Shown: positions 1 through 8,317 of the stretch, in pieces
Position numbering within the stretch: the first letter of the stretch is position 1
How the letters are laid out: the number at the start of each line of letters is the position of its first letter
Assembly: GCA_963774195.1 (NCBI GenBank)
Contig: CAVZDY010000006.1
Coordinates: 62,001-126,000, forward strand
DNA from: Roseiarcus sp963774195
GTDB taxonomy: Bacteria > Pseudomonadota > Alphaproteobacteria > Rhizobiales > Beijerinckiaceae
Direction of reading: 5' to 3'
DNA length: 64,000 nucleotides
Program-made: the position numbers and the translations under genes
The notes under the pieces: generated by a model
The model's input: the letters and a program-made list of their open reading frames with translations, nothing else
Told to the model about the DNA's origin: nothing
Databases searched by the model: none

Positions 1-174
1 GAAATCCTGTTCGGCTACCCCGGGCTCGGGCGGCTCATCTACACCGCGATCCTGCAAGGCGACTACAATCTGCTGATGGGCACGATCAGCCTGTCGATCG
101 TGGCGGTCGCCACCGCGACGCTGATCATCGACCTCATCTATCCCTTCATCGATCCCCGGATCCGGCACGGATGA
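1..174 (+). CDS. ABC transporter permease, DppB/OppB type (3' end only)
   Basis: Partial gene entering from the left edge; only the last 57 residues are visible. They contain the stretch EILFGYPGLGRLIYTAI and a final hydrophobic segment, which is the usual C-terminus of the first inner-membrane permease of peptide/nickel ABC importers. The stop codon overlaps the next start (ATGA, 171-174), indicating translational coupling with the second permease. Placement as the B-type permease rests on gene order and this C-terminal similarity; the substrate cannot be told. Confidence 0.85.
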   Translation, partial: EILFGYPGLGRLIYTAILQGDYNLLMGTISLSIVAVATATLIIDLIYPFIDPRIRHG

Positions 175-1022
175 GCGCGATGACCCGCCTTTCTCTTCCG
201 CGTGGACCTCTGCGCCTGTGGCTTGGCGCAGCGATCGTCGCACTGATCTTGGTCCTCGGGCTGGCGCTGCCATGGCTGGCGCCCAACAATCCCATGGACT
301 GGTATAAAGTCCCGCGCAATCATGCGGCCGGCTGGCCCTATCTTCTTGGCACAACCAATCTCGGCCAAGACATCTTCTGGCTGCTGACCTGGGCGCTGGA
401 AAGTTCCTTGCTGCTCGGCGTCGCCGCGGCGTTCTTTTCCACAGTGATCGGCGTCGCGGCGGGCTTGGCGGCCGGCTACAGCGGCGGTTGGCTTGATCGC
501 ATCCTATCGTTCTTCATGGACGCCTTGCTGTGCATTCCAAGCCTGCCGGTGCTGGTGCTTCTGGCGGCGTTGTTCGGTGGACAATTGTCGCTCCCGATCG
601 TTGGTCTGGCCCTCATCCTGTTCAACTGGCCCTACCCTGCGCGACAGGTGAGAGCCGTCGCGCTGACGATGCGCGAACGCGAATTCATCAATGTGGCTTG
701 GTTCAGCGGAGAGACCCGGCTGCGCATCCTCGCGCGCCACATCTTCCCGTACATCGCCGGCTGGTCCGTGGCGAACTTCATCAACACCGTGCTCGTCGCA
801 ATCGCGACCGAGACCAGCTTGGCGGTCATCGGTCTCTCCAGCGCGCGGCAGGCAACGCTCGGAACCATGATCTACTGGGCGCTGAAATATCAGGCGCTGC
901 TCGCTCGCCGCTATGTCTGGGTCGGGGCGCCGGTCGCGGCCGTCGTTCTCTTATTCGTCGGTCTGTTTCTGCTTTCATCAGGGCTGACGATGCGCAACGC
1001 CGCGCGGAGGATCGGAGCATGA
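171..1022 (+). CDS. ABC transporter permease, DppC/OppC type
   Basis: A 283-residue inner-membrane permease. An N-terminal transmembrane helix (about residues 15-38) is followed by a periplasmic loop containing the LLGTTNLGQDIFWLL stretch typical of DppC/OppC proteins, then about five more helices. The ATPase-contacting EAA-like loop lies near residues 165-195 (REREFINVAW ... ILARHIFPY). It overlaps the preceding permease by four bases and the following ATPase by four bases (ATGA at both ends), so five genes form one operon. The family imports oligopeptides, dipeptides, nickel chelates or oligosaccharides; nothing here identifies which. Confidence 0.92.
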   Translation: MSAMTRLSLPRGPLRLWLGAAIVALILVLGLALPWLAPNNPMDWYKVPRNHAAGWPYLLGTTNLGQDIFWLLTWALESSLLLGVAAAFFSTVIGVAAGLAAGYSGGWLDRILSFFMDALLCIPSLPVLVLLAALFGGQLSLPIVGLALILFNWPYPARQVRAVALTMREREFINVAWFSGETRLRILARHIFPYIAGWSVANFINTVLVAIATETSLAVIGLSSARQATLGTMIYWALKYQALLARRYVWVGAPVAAVVLLFVGLFLLSSGLTMRNAARRIGA

Positions 1023-1978
1023 TCGAACTCCAGAATCTCACGGCGGGCTATGGCCGCGGCAAGGACTTCATCGCCGCCGTGGACAATGTCTCCTTGACGG
1101 TGAACGACAATGAGATTTTCGGCATTGCGGGGGAGTCGGGATGCGGCAAGTCCACGCTCATGCGCTCGCTCTACGGGGATTTTTCGTCGGGCCTCGCGAT
1201 GGTCGGCGGCTCGATCAAGGCGCGATTTTCCGACCCCGACAGCGGCAGAACCGTCGAGCGTGACGGCGCTGGGCTCAAGGATCTTTGGTGGGACGCCATC
1301 TCATACGTGCCGCAAGGCTCGATGAGCGTCCTCAACCCGGTGATGCGCGTCGGCCCTCAGGTCGTCGACGCGCTGCCTAAGCGCGAGCGCAAGGGCTCGG
1401 CGAAGGAGCTGCGAAGCCGGCTCGCGAAGTTCCTCGAAGGGTTAGGGCTCCCCGAAGCCGTGCTCGATTCCTATCCGCACCAGCTTTCCGGCGGGATGCG
1501 TCAGCGCGTCCTGGTCGCCCTCGCCGCTTTTGTCAGCCCGCGACTGATCCTCGCGGACGAACCCACCACGGCCCTCGACGTGGTGGTGCAAAAGCGCATC
1601 CTCATCATGCTGTTCGAAATCCAGCGGCGGCTCAAGAACACTGTCGTGCTGGTCAGCCATGATCTCGGCGTTCACTTCCAGATCACCGATCGGATTGCGA
1701 TCGCTTATGCCGGCAAACTGGTCGAAGTGGGCGCGACCGCCGAAGTCTTCGAGGCGCCTCAGCATCCCTACTCCCAGGCGTTGATCGGCGCGTTGCCGCG
1801 CGTCGGACAGCGCAGCGAGCGGGTCGGCCTCGAGGGCCGTCCGCCCAGTCTCGCGGCGCCTCCTGCTGGCTGCCGCTTTGCGCCGCGCTGCCCAGAAGCG
1901 CAAGCGATCTGTCGAACCAAAGAACCGGCGCTGGAGCCGCGCAAGATTGGGCGCGCCGTCGCCTGTCATTTCCGGTGA
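1019..1978 (+). CDS. ABC transporter ATPase, DppD/OppD type
   Basis: A 319-residue cytoplasmic ATPase energising the importer. Visible motifs are Walker A GESGCGKST, Q-loop SYVPQGSM, signature LSGGMRQRV, Walker B LILADEPTTALD and switch His in LVSHDLG. The C-terminus carries the Cys-containing oligopeptide-transporter extension (GCRFAPRCP), which in relatives binds an iron-sulfur cluster. The ATG at 1019 was chosen because it overlaps the permease stop and begins directly with the ATPase fold (MIELQNLTAGYG); the reading frame is open far upstream but that part overlaps the permease and has no ATPase similarity. Confidence 0.93.
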   Translation: MIELQNLTAGYGRGKDFIAAVDNVSLTVNDNEIFGIAGESGCGKSTLMRSLYGDFSSGLAMVGGSIKARFSDPDSGRTVERDGAGLKDLWWDAISYVPQGSMSVLNPVMRVGPQVVDALPKRERKGSAKELRSRLAKFLEGLGLPEAVLDSYPHQLSGGMRQRVLVALAAFVSPRLILADEPTTALDVVVQKRILIMLFEIQRRLKNTVVLVSHDLGVHFQITDRIAIAYAGKLVEVGATAEVFEAPQHPYSQALIGALPRVGQRSERVGLEGRPPSLAAPPAGCRFAPRCPEAQAICRTKEPALEPRKIGRAVACHFR

Positions 1979-1985
1979 GGCGCCA

Positions 1986-2870
1986 ATGACCAGCTCAACC
2001 TCGCCTGTTCTGGAAATCCTCGGCGTCCAGCGGCTCTTTCGCCGCGGCGGTTTGTTCTCCGGCTCGAACTTCGCCGCGGTCGACGATGTGACGATCACGC
2101 TGAGCCCGCAGCCGCAGGTCTTTTCGATCGTTGGCGAATCCGGAAGCGGAAAGACGACCCTAGCGCGCATGGTTCTGCGTCTCGTCGAACCAAGCCAAGG
2201 CGAGATTCGTCTCGCGGGGCGCCCGCTCACCGGCAAAGGCAAGGATCGCGTCGAAGATGTCGAATTCCGCCGCCTCGTTCAGCCGATTTTTCAGAATCCC
2301 TTCGAGGCGTTCAGCGGCTATCTACCGATCGACTATTATCTGACGCGCACGGCCCTCAATCTCAGGATCGCCACGACCCAGGCCGAGGCGCGGGAAGTCG
2401 CGGACTCGGCGTTGCGTAGCGTCGGCCTCGACTTCGACCGGATCAAGGGAAAATACATCCGGCAATTCTCCGGCGGCGAACTGCAACGCATCAGCATCGC
2501 CAGAGCGCTGGTTCCCAATCCGCGACTGATCGTCGCTGACGAGCCTGTCAGCATGGTCGACGCATCGCTGCGGACCAACATCGTCAATTTGTTTCGCCAA
2601 ATTCGCGATGAGCGGGGCGTGTCGTTCATTTACATCACGCACGATCTTTCGACCGCTTACTACCTCTCTGATCGCGTCGCGATCATGAACAAGGGCCGCG
2701 TGATCGAACAGGGTTCGGCGCAAGAGATTCTCGCCGATCCGCGTGAAGGCTACACGCGCGAACTCATGGCGGCCATTCCGCGCATCGGCGAGCGCTGGCC
2801 GGAACTCGACGCGATCGACCGGGCAAGCGGTCGGTCGCGGGAACCAGCGCCGCTGCTGGCAGGAAACTAG
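1986..2870 (+). CDS. ABC transporter ATPase, DppF/OppF type
   Basis: A 294-residue second ATPase of the importer. It shows Walker A GESGSGKTTL, Q-loop IFQNPFEAFSGY, signature FSGGELQRI, Walker B LIVADEPVSMVD and switch His in YITHDLS. The start at 1986 lies seven bases after the stop of the preceding ATPase gene, inside the same operon. The protein lacks the Cys-rich C-terminal extension seen in its partner and stops soon after PRIGERWPELD. The pairing of two different ATPases is standard for this importer class. Confidence 0.92.
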   Translation: MTSSTSPVLEILGVQRLFRRGGLFSGSNFAAVDDVTITLSPQPQVFSIVGESGSGKTTLARMVLRLVEPSQGEIRLAGRPLTGKGKDRVEDVEFRRLVQPIFQNPFEAFSGYLPIDYYLTRTALNLRIATTQAEAREVADSALRSVGLDFDRIKGKYIRQFSGGELQRISIARALVPNPRLIVADEPVSMVDASLRTNIVNLFRQIRDERGVSFIYITHDLSTAYYLSDRVAIMNKGRVIEQGSAQEILADPREGYTRELMAAIPRIGERWPELDAIDRASGRSREPAPLLAGN

Positions 2871-2896
2871 AACGACGCGGTCAACCAAGAGCAACC

Positions 2897-2904
2897 AGGA
2901 GGAG
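2897..2904 (+). promoter_or_regulatory. Strong Shine-Dalgarno for the binding-protein gene
   Basis: AGGAGGAG ends seven bases before the ATG at 2911. It is a much better ribosome site than those of the overlapping upstream genes, fitting the need for excess binding protein over membrane components, and it fixes the start at 2911. Confidence 0.7.
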
Positions 2905-2910
2905 ACGATC

Positions 2911-4830
2911 ATGACCCCAGCAATAAAGGGGAATCGGAGAGCGCTTGCGGGCGTGGCGCTGGCAGCCGCCCTACTCGCAGGCACGATGCTCGCTTCGGCC
3001 CCGAGCTTCGCAGAGACGATGACCGACGTCGGCACGCCCCGCGCTCAGACGCTGATTGTCGACATGCTGAACGCCCGCGTCACCAATCCGAACACCATGA
3101 ATCCGTACCAGCAAGGCGCCACGATCAATCAGGGCTTCCACCAGATCGCCGGCGCGTTGCTGTGGGACATCGACACGGCTTCCGGCAAGCAGATCCCGGA
3201 CCTTGCGGCGGCGATGCCCGAAGCGCTCGATAAGACGTTCACGAAGTTCCGTGTCGCTTTGCGGCAGAATCTGACCTGGAGCGACGGTCAGCCATTCTCG
3301 GCAGACGACGTGGTCTTTACAGCGGACATGATCGCCAAGACGAAAGCGCTCGCATTCAGCGCCGCGTTCAACGGAACGGTCAAATCCGTCACCAAATTGG
3401 ACGATCACACAATCCAAATCGAGACCGTCAAGCCGACGCCGCGCCTGTCGGCGGTGCTCGGGTCGCTGATCTACGGCAACCCCTTCCAGGTGGTGCCGAA
3501 GCACATCTGGGAAAAGCAGGATCCGGCGACCTTCGACAATATGCCGCCGGTGACGATCAGCGCCTACAAATACAAGAGCAGCGATCCCAACGGCACATGG
3601 TTCCTGTGGGAACGGCGCGATGACTGGAAGAACTCCGACATCGGGCAGATCGACGGCGAGCCGGCCGCCAAATACGTGCTCTTCCGATCCTACGGGACCG
3701 AGGAGAAGCGCGTCCTCGCCATGGCGCAGAACGACATGGACATTCTCGTCGACGTGTCGCCCGAGAGCCTCGACATTCTTCGCCAGCAAAACCCCAAGGT
3801 CCACGCCTGGTTCAAGGGCTTCCCCTACGCCAATCTCGACGACCCATGTGAGCGCGGGATGCATTTCAACACGTCGAAGGCGCCATACGACAAAGCGGAA
3901 ACGCGATGGGCGCTGGCGCTCGCAATCGACCTCGAGCAGGCGAGCATGGCGACATTCTCGGGAATGCTCCGGGCCTCTCCCCTCGGCACGCCGCCAACCA
4001 CCGTGTTGATGAAGACCTACGACCAACCGATGACGCCGTGGCTCAAGGACCTGACCTTGGCCGACGGGTACAAGCCCTTCGATCCCGACTACGCGGTTCG
4101 TCTCGGCGAGCGGCTGCGCAAGGAGGGCGCGACCGATATTCCGACGGATCCCGACAAGCTGCGCGACCTTCTCGGCGTCGGCTGGTGGAAGCACGATCCT
4201 GCCGAGGCGGCCAAGCTGCTGCAGCAGGTCGGCTTCAAAAAGGACGGCGACCATTGGCTCAAGCCCGACGGTTCGCCCTGGAAGATCACCATCAACGCGC
4301 CCGCTGACTTCGAAGTGGAGTCGCAACGCCTTGCGTTTGCGGTCGCCAACGAATGGACCTCTTTCGGCATTCCGACCACAGTCCAGCAGATGCAGGACGG
4401 GCCCTTCTTCACCGCTGAAAACACGGGAGATTACGAGGTTGGCTCCTACTGGGGCTCGTCCTGCGCGATCATCCCCGACCCGTTCGTTAGGATGGAGGGC
4501 TGGCACAAGGACTACATCAGGCCCAACGGAACGCCGGCTTCTTACAATCAAGGGCGCTACAGCAATGACGCGCTCAGCGGCTTGATCGACAAGCTGCGCG
4601 CGATTCCGACTGAGGACCCGCAGGTCGTTCCCTTGGGAACCGACATCCTCAAGGAACTCGCCAAGGGATTGCCGGCAATCGAAATGTTCGGCACCTCGAA
4701 GTTCGTTCCCGTCAACGAGACCTATTGGACCAACTATCCGTCGGCCGAGAATTACTATGAAGGGCCGTGGTGGTGGTGGTCGAACTTCAAGTTCATCGCC
4801 GCCAAAATCAAGCCGGCGTCACAAGAGTAA
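2911..4830 (+). CDS. Periplasmic solute-binding protein, family 5 (peptide/nickel type)
   Basis: A 639-residue exported binding protein. The N-terminus is a signal peptide: basic MTPAIKGNRR, a hydrophobic core and a likely cleavage after PSFA. The mature part has the family-5 pattern, including FTKFRVALRQNLTWSDGQPF followed by a DDVVFTADMI stretch near residue 130. It is the last gene of the importer operon, an unusual place because the binding protein often comes first; 40 bases separate it from the ATPase gene and it has its own strong ribosome site. The ligand cannot be inferred reliably. A hairpin follows the stop. Confidence 0.92.
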   Translation: MTPAIKGNRRALAGVALAAALLAGTMLASAPSFAETMTDVGTPRAQTLIVDMLNARVTNPNTMNPYQQGATINQGFHQIAGALLWDIDTASGKQIPDLAAAMPEALDKTFTKFRVALRQNLTWSDGQPFSADDVVFTADMIAKTKALAFSAAFNGTVKSVTKLDDHTIQIETVKPTPRLSAVLGSLIYGNPFQVVPKHIWEKQDPATFDNMPPVTISAYKYKSSDPNGTWFLWERRDDWKNSDIGQIDGEPAAKYVLFRSYGTEEKRVLAMAQNDMDILVDVSPESLDILRQQNPKVHAWFKGFPYANLDDPCERGMHFNTSKAPYDKAETRWALALAIDLEQASMATFSGMLRASPLGTPPTTVLMKTYDQPMTPWLKDLTLADGYKPFDPDYAVRLGERLRKEGATDIPTDPDKLRDLLGVGWWKHDPAEAAKLLQQVGFKKDGDHWLKPDGSPWKITINAPADFEVESQRLAFAVANEWTSFGIPTTVQQMQDGPFFTAENTGDYEVGSYWGSSCAIIPDPFVRMEGWHKDYIRPNGTPASYNQGRYSNDALSGLIDKLRAIPTEDPQVVPLGTDILKELAKGLPAIEMFGTSKFVPVNETYWTNYPSAENYYEGPWWWWSNFKFIAAKIKPASQE

Positions 4831-4838
4831 CCAATCGC

Positions 4839-4863
4839 CGGGGGAGTCGACATCGCTCCCCCG
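4839..4863 (+). terminator. Hairpin after the ABC-importer operon
   Basis: An 8-bp perfect stem (CGGGGGAG / CTCCCCCG) with a 9-base loop begins nine bases after the binding-protein stop and lies just before the GntR gene. There is no T-run, so it may act as mRNA stabiliser or partial terminator. Confidence 0.5.
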
Positions 4864-4885
4864 TTCGCCCTGGGAGTGAATTGCG

Positions 4886-5632
4886 ATGTCCATGCCGTTG
4901 GATGTGCGTGGTGTCGATTCCAAGACGAGTTCCGGGCTGTTCCCACAGGGAACAGCCCTCGACAGGTCGCGGCCAGCCGGCGAGCAGGTCTATGCGCATC
5001 TCCGTCGTGCGATCGTGACGTGGCGCTTGCGCCCCGGCGACGCCGTTGCGGAACATGAGATTACCCGCGATCTCGACATTTCGCGAACCCCGTTGCGAGA
5101 GGCGCTCCGGCGTCTCGCCGAAGACGGCCTGGTCGTGATCCGGCCGCAAGCGGGCACCTTCGTCAGCGTCCCTGACCGCCACGGTTGGGAGGAAGGGCGG
5201 GCGATACGCCGGGCGCTAGAGCTGGAAGGCGTACGGTTCGCCGCCGATCGTGTGACGGACGACGATCTTCAGCGCCTCGCATTTCTCATCAGCCAGCAAG
5301 AGCGCGCTGTGGAGCGCAATGCGACCGACGCCTCGTTCGAATTGGACGACGACTTTCACGCGGCGGTCAGCAGGCTCAGCGGCTTTCCGCGCCTTTGGAA
5401 GCTGATCGACGGAGCGAAGGCGCAAATCGATCGCTTTCGCTACGCGGCGATGCCGGACAGGGGCCACGACGCGATCGTCGAACACCGGCAAATCCTCGAT
5501 GCTCTCCGTTCGAGGGACGCTGACCAGGCGGCCGCCCTGCTCGCGCGCCATCTCGACGCCTCGGATCAGTTCACCTCACTCCTCCTCGATCGCGACTTAA
5601 CTCGACTTCGCGCCAACGAGCCGACCGCCTGA
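4886..5632 (+). CDS. GntR-family transcriptional regulator with FCD domain
   Basis: A 248-residue FadR/FCD-type regulator. The winged helix-turn-helix (about residues 32-98) contains VYAHLRRAIVTWRLRPGD and SRTPLREALRRL, the hallmark of GntR DNA-binding domains. The C-terminal all-helical effector domain carries metal-binding-type residues: D and H in DDDFHAAVSRL, then later His in EHRQIL and ARHLD. Effectors of this class are usually small carboxylic acids. It lies 55 bases after the ABC importer on the same strand and faces the lyase gene end to end, so it may control the importer, the lyase or both; that is inference. Confidence 0.9.
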   Translation: MSMPLDVRGVDSKTSSGLFPQGTALDRSRPAGEQVYAHLRRAIVTWRLRPGDAVAEHEITRDLDISRTPLREALRRLAEDGLVVIRPQAGTFVSVPDRHGWEEGRAIRRALELEGVRFAADRVTDDDLQRLAFLISQQERAVERNATDASFELDDDFHAAVSRLSGFPRLWKLIDGAKAQIDRFRYAAMPDRGHDAIVEHRQILDALRSRDADQAAALLARHLDASDQFTSLLLDRDLTRLRANEPTA

Positions 5633-5654
5633 CCGGCGCTTCCGCGGCCACGAG

Positions 5655-6518
5655 CTACGGCGTCGCGTAGCGCGTCTCCATCGCGTCATAGGTCGGCTTG
5701 CCGACCAGCCGCTGGCGCTCGGCGAACGAGGTCACGGCGCTTTCAGCGAGGACGCCCTTGTCCTTCAGAGCCGCGAGCGTTGTCTGCATACCGTGCACAG
5801 CGCCTTGCAGCGCGGCGTTGGCGTAGAGCACCAAGCTGAAGCCCATGTCGGCCGCCGTCCTTTCGTCGACGATCGGCGTCTTGCCGCCGAGCACCATATT
5901 GACGAGTTGCGGCGCATTGAGGCGGCGAGGCACCGCCTTGAGATCATCGAGCGTTTCCGGCGCCTCGACAAATGTGACGTCGGCGCCCGCCCCGATGTAG
6001 CGAGCGGCCCGTTCCATAGCCGACTCGAATCCTTCCACCGCGCATGCATCGGTGCGGGCGATGACGACGAGGTCGTGCCGCCGGGTGTCGACCGCCGCCC
6101 GCACCTTGCCCACCATCTCTTGCATGGGAATGAGTTCCTTGCCGCTGAAGTGGCCACAGCGCTTGGGCGCGTGCTGATCCTCGATCTGGATCGCGCTGGC
6201 GCCTGCCTGTTCGAGCGTCCGCACGGTGTGGGTGACATTGACCGCGTTGCCGAAGCCGGTGTCGGCGTCGACGATCAGCGGCAGGTCGATGACGCCGCGG
6301 ATCGCCATGACGTGCGCGGCCACTTGACTCAGGTCCATGAAGCCGAGGTCGGGCAGACCCAGGTGCATGTTGGTCAGGCCGGCGCCGGTCAGATAGACAG
6401 CCTTGTATCCGAGATCGGCGATGATGCGGGCGGCCAGGGCGTTGGGAGCGCCGGGGAGGAGCACCCCCTTTTCGGCCTTGAGCAGGTCTCTCAGGGTCTG
6501 AATGTGTGTCGAGGTCAT
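5655..6518 (-). CDS. Isocitrate lyase/PEP mutase superfamily enzyme (C-C lyase or decarboxylase)
   Basis: A 287-residue TIM-barrel enzyme of the PEP mutase/2-methylisocitrate lyase group. Metal and substrate motifs are visible: DADTGFGN (residues 84-91), IQIEDQ (110-115) and the active-site loop KRCGH (119-123) whose Cys is the general acid/base in lyases. Members cleave 2-methylisocitrate or dimethylmalate, decarboxylate oxaloacetate or make C-P bonds; the lyase-type KRCGH argues for a C-C bond reaction. The start at 6518 has a good ribosome site (GGGAGAAG, four bases away). It converges on the GntR/FCD regulator gene with a 22-base gap. Confidence 0.85.
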   Translation of the reverse strand: MTSTHIQTLRDLLKAEKGVLLPGAPNALAARIIADLGYKAVYLTGAGLTNMHLGLPDLGFMDLSQVAAHVMAIRGVIDLPLIVDADTGFGNAVNVTHTVRTLEQAGASAIQIEDQHAPKRCGHFSGKELIPMQEMVGKVRAAVDTRRHDLVVIARTDACAVEGFESAMERAARYIGAGADVTFVEAPETLDDLKAVPRRLNAPQLVNMVLGGKTPIVDERTAADMGFSLVLYANAALQGAVHGMQTTLAALKDKGVLAESAVTSFAERQRLVGKPTYDAMETRYATP

Positions 6519-6599
6519 GGATCTTCTCCCTGGCTGACGAAAGATCGCTGCGTCACCTCGCCTACTAGGCGCCAAAACTCGAAGGCGTCGAGGCCGCCC

Positions 6600-6923
6600 T
6601 CAAAGGAACCGGGCGAGCCAGCTCGGCGCTTGCCGGATCGTCACATCCGCCTCCACCGACATGCCCGGCGCAATTTTGCTCAGGAGATCGGCCGGGCCGT
6701 CTAGAACGATTTTAACCGGAATGCGCTGCACGACCTTCACGAAGTTGCCGGTTGCGTTCTCCGGCGGCAGCAGCGCGAAGTTCGCCCCCGTGCCACGCTG
6801 GAAGCTGTCGATATGGCCGTCAATCCGCTGTCCTCCAAGCGCGTCGACTCGAACATCGACATGCTGGCCGACCTGCATGTGGACGAGCTGCGGCGCCGGC
6901 GGTTTCCGGGCGCCGCCGCAGCT
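6600..6923 (-). pseudogene. HlyD/EmrA-type membrane-fusion protein, C-terminal remnant
   Basis: About 108 codons remain of a membrane-fusion protein. The recognisable part starts at QLVHMQVGQHVDV and runs through the beta-barrel end (GTGANFALLPPENATGNFVKVVQRI, split over residues) to a normal stop. This matches the last fifth of EmrA-like adaptors of MFS or ABC export pumps. Upstream of the Gln-Leu the similarity ends abruptly and a stop (TGA at 6926-6924) closes the frame, so lipoyl, coiled-coil and membrane-anchor parts are missing. No partner transporter is next to it. I read it as a deletion relic bordering the acquired methyltransferase gene. Confidence 0.7.
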
Positions 6924-7005
6924 TCAATGTTGGGCTGGCGCGTCTTGGGAGTTCGAGCTGTTAGGGCTTGAAAACCTCGCGCCGAAACTGCGCAGCGCTC
7001 CCGGC

Positions 7006-8148
7006 TTATTGATCTCTTAGCCGTATGATTGCCCTTTCGTAGGGTATCTTGCCGGCGCGCGGAATCCTGCGTTGAACAAACCTGGCAACGTCAAAGGCGG
7101 AATAGGATTCGCAATTATACAATAGAATCTGTAGATTATTAGGAATGTAATGACTTCGATTATCCCAAATATAATCAGCGAATTTTTGTGTAGTATCGAA
7201 ATCAAACGGATTAAACAAATAGATAAATGTCGCGTCCAACGGAACGCATTTGGTGGCGTCGCCACAAATGATTTCTACGTTCTTATACTTCTTTAGTCTT
7301 TCTTTTGTCGTACGTGCAATCCCCTCGTCATTCTCAATGCCGACAATTCTGTTGCGCATTTTCTTTTCAAGCCAGTAATTTATCATTCGCCCTTGGCCGC
7401 AGCCAACGTCGACCAGGACGTCATTCGAATTTGTCAAGGAATCCAGCATCCGGATTTGATCGTAATCACCGGATGCCAGCGCCGGTTTCGCGCCGTCATG
7501 ATTTTGAGTGTTATGCAACAGCTCCTGCAAAGGATAGCCGTACTTTGTGTCGATATACATGGTCTTTAGTTTGCGGAATACCTTCGCCGGCAATTCCCGC
7601 CAGCTCTCCCCACGCGGGGAGCGCCCTTCAGCCTTACCGGAGACAATGTAATGGAAGAACGGGTTTATCCCCGCCGCCGCGACATCCGGATAACGCTCCA
7701 GATAGGATCGCGTATCGAACTCGCGGCTGGGATTGAGGCCCGCCTTCCAACCTACCTGCATGTAATGCTCGACGGGATCGAGACCCTGCTTCTCTACCTC
7801 CCGGTTGCGTGCGAGATAGAACGCGATGTCGAACTCCGGGCGCACGACGGAAATTTCGTTCGACTCCCCACGCGGCGAGCGCCCCTCGGCCTTGCCGGTG
7901 ACGATGTAATGGTAAAACGGGTTGATGCCCGCCGCCGCAACATCCGGATAGCGCTCCAGGTAGGACCGCGTGTCGAAGTCGCGGTTGGGATTGAGCCCCT
8001 CTTTCCAGCCCGCCAGCATGTAGTGCTCGACGGGATCGAGACCCTTCTCCTTTACGTCAGGGTTGTCCGCGAGATAGAACGCGGCGTCGAACTCCGGGCG
8101 CACAATCGAGAGCTCGATTGAAAGTGTTTCTGCTATATCCGAAACCAA
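7006..8148 (-). CDS. Repeat-containing SAM-dependent methyltransferase
   Basis: A 380-residue chimeric protein. Residues 14-182 are two near-identical 86-residue units, each made of two shorter motifs of the form PEFDxAFYL..NPDV ... HYMxxGW and FDTRSYLERYPDVAAAG, a repeat known from exopolysaccharide-associated glycosyltransferases and methyltransferases. Residues about 240-360 form a class I methyltransferase with motif I VDVGCGQGR (246-254) and acidic residues in IVGIENDEG. The repeat half is GC-rich like the chromosome, the methyltransferase half is strikingly AT-rich, suggesting foreign origin. The start is TTG at 8148 with GGGAGA seven bases upstream; no ATG precedes the first repeat. 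Substrate unknown; a surface glycan is a guess. Confidence 0.8.
   Translation of the reverse strand: MVSDIAETLSIELSIVRPEFDAAFYLADNPDVKEKGLDPVEHYMLAGWKEGLNPNRDFDTRSYLERYPDVAAAGINPFYHYIVTGKAEGRSPRGESNEISVVRPEFDIAFYLARNREVEKQGLDPVEHYMQVGWKAGLNPSREFDTRSYLERYPDVAAAGINPFFHYIVSGKAEGRSPRGESWRELPAKVFRKLKTMYIDTKYGYPLQELLHNTQNHDGAKPALASGDYDQIRMLDSLTNSNDVLVDVGCGQGRMINYWLEKKMRNRIVGIENDEGIARTTKERLKKYKNVEIICGDATKCVPLDATFIYLFNPFDFDTTQKFADYIWDNRSHYIPNNLQILLYNCESYSAFDVARFVQRRIPRAGKIPYERAIIRLRDQ
7611..8126. repeat. Tandem 258-bp coding repeat (two copies)
   Basis: Two direct copies with period 258 bp, for example CACGCGG at 7611 and again at 7869. They encode the duplicated 86-residue unit of the methyltransferase gene, and differences are mostly synonymous, indicating a fairly recent duplication. 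Confidence 0.85.
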
Positions 8149-8317
8149 CAGAAGATCTCCCTGCTTGCACTAAGCTATATCCTCACGCCGCGGAGAATGT
8201 CGAGAATGCCGTCTCGGCTTATGCTCAGCCCGCAATGGGTCTCAACAGCGAAACCTTCGCTGGAGACAGCTCGGCGGCGCTGTCGACGGTGAATGAAATT
8301 CGGTAGACGTCGCCCCA

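Noticed and set aside
2971..4551. Open frame of 526 codons on the minus strand
   Set aside because: Antisense to the clear binding-protein gene with no family similarity.
8118..8306. Short plus-strand frame of 62 codons next to the methyltransferase gene
   Set aside because: Overlaps the 5' end of the methyltransferase gene, has no ribosome site and no similarity.
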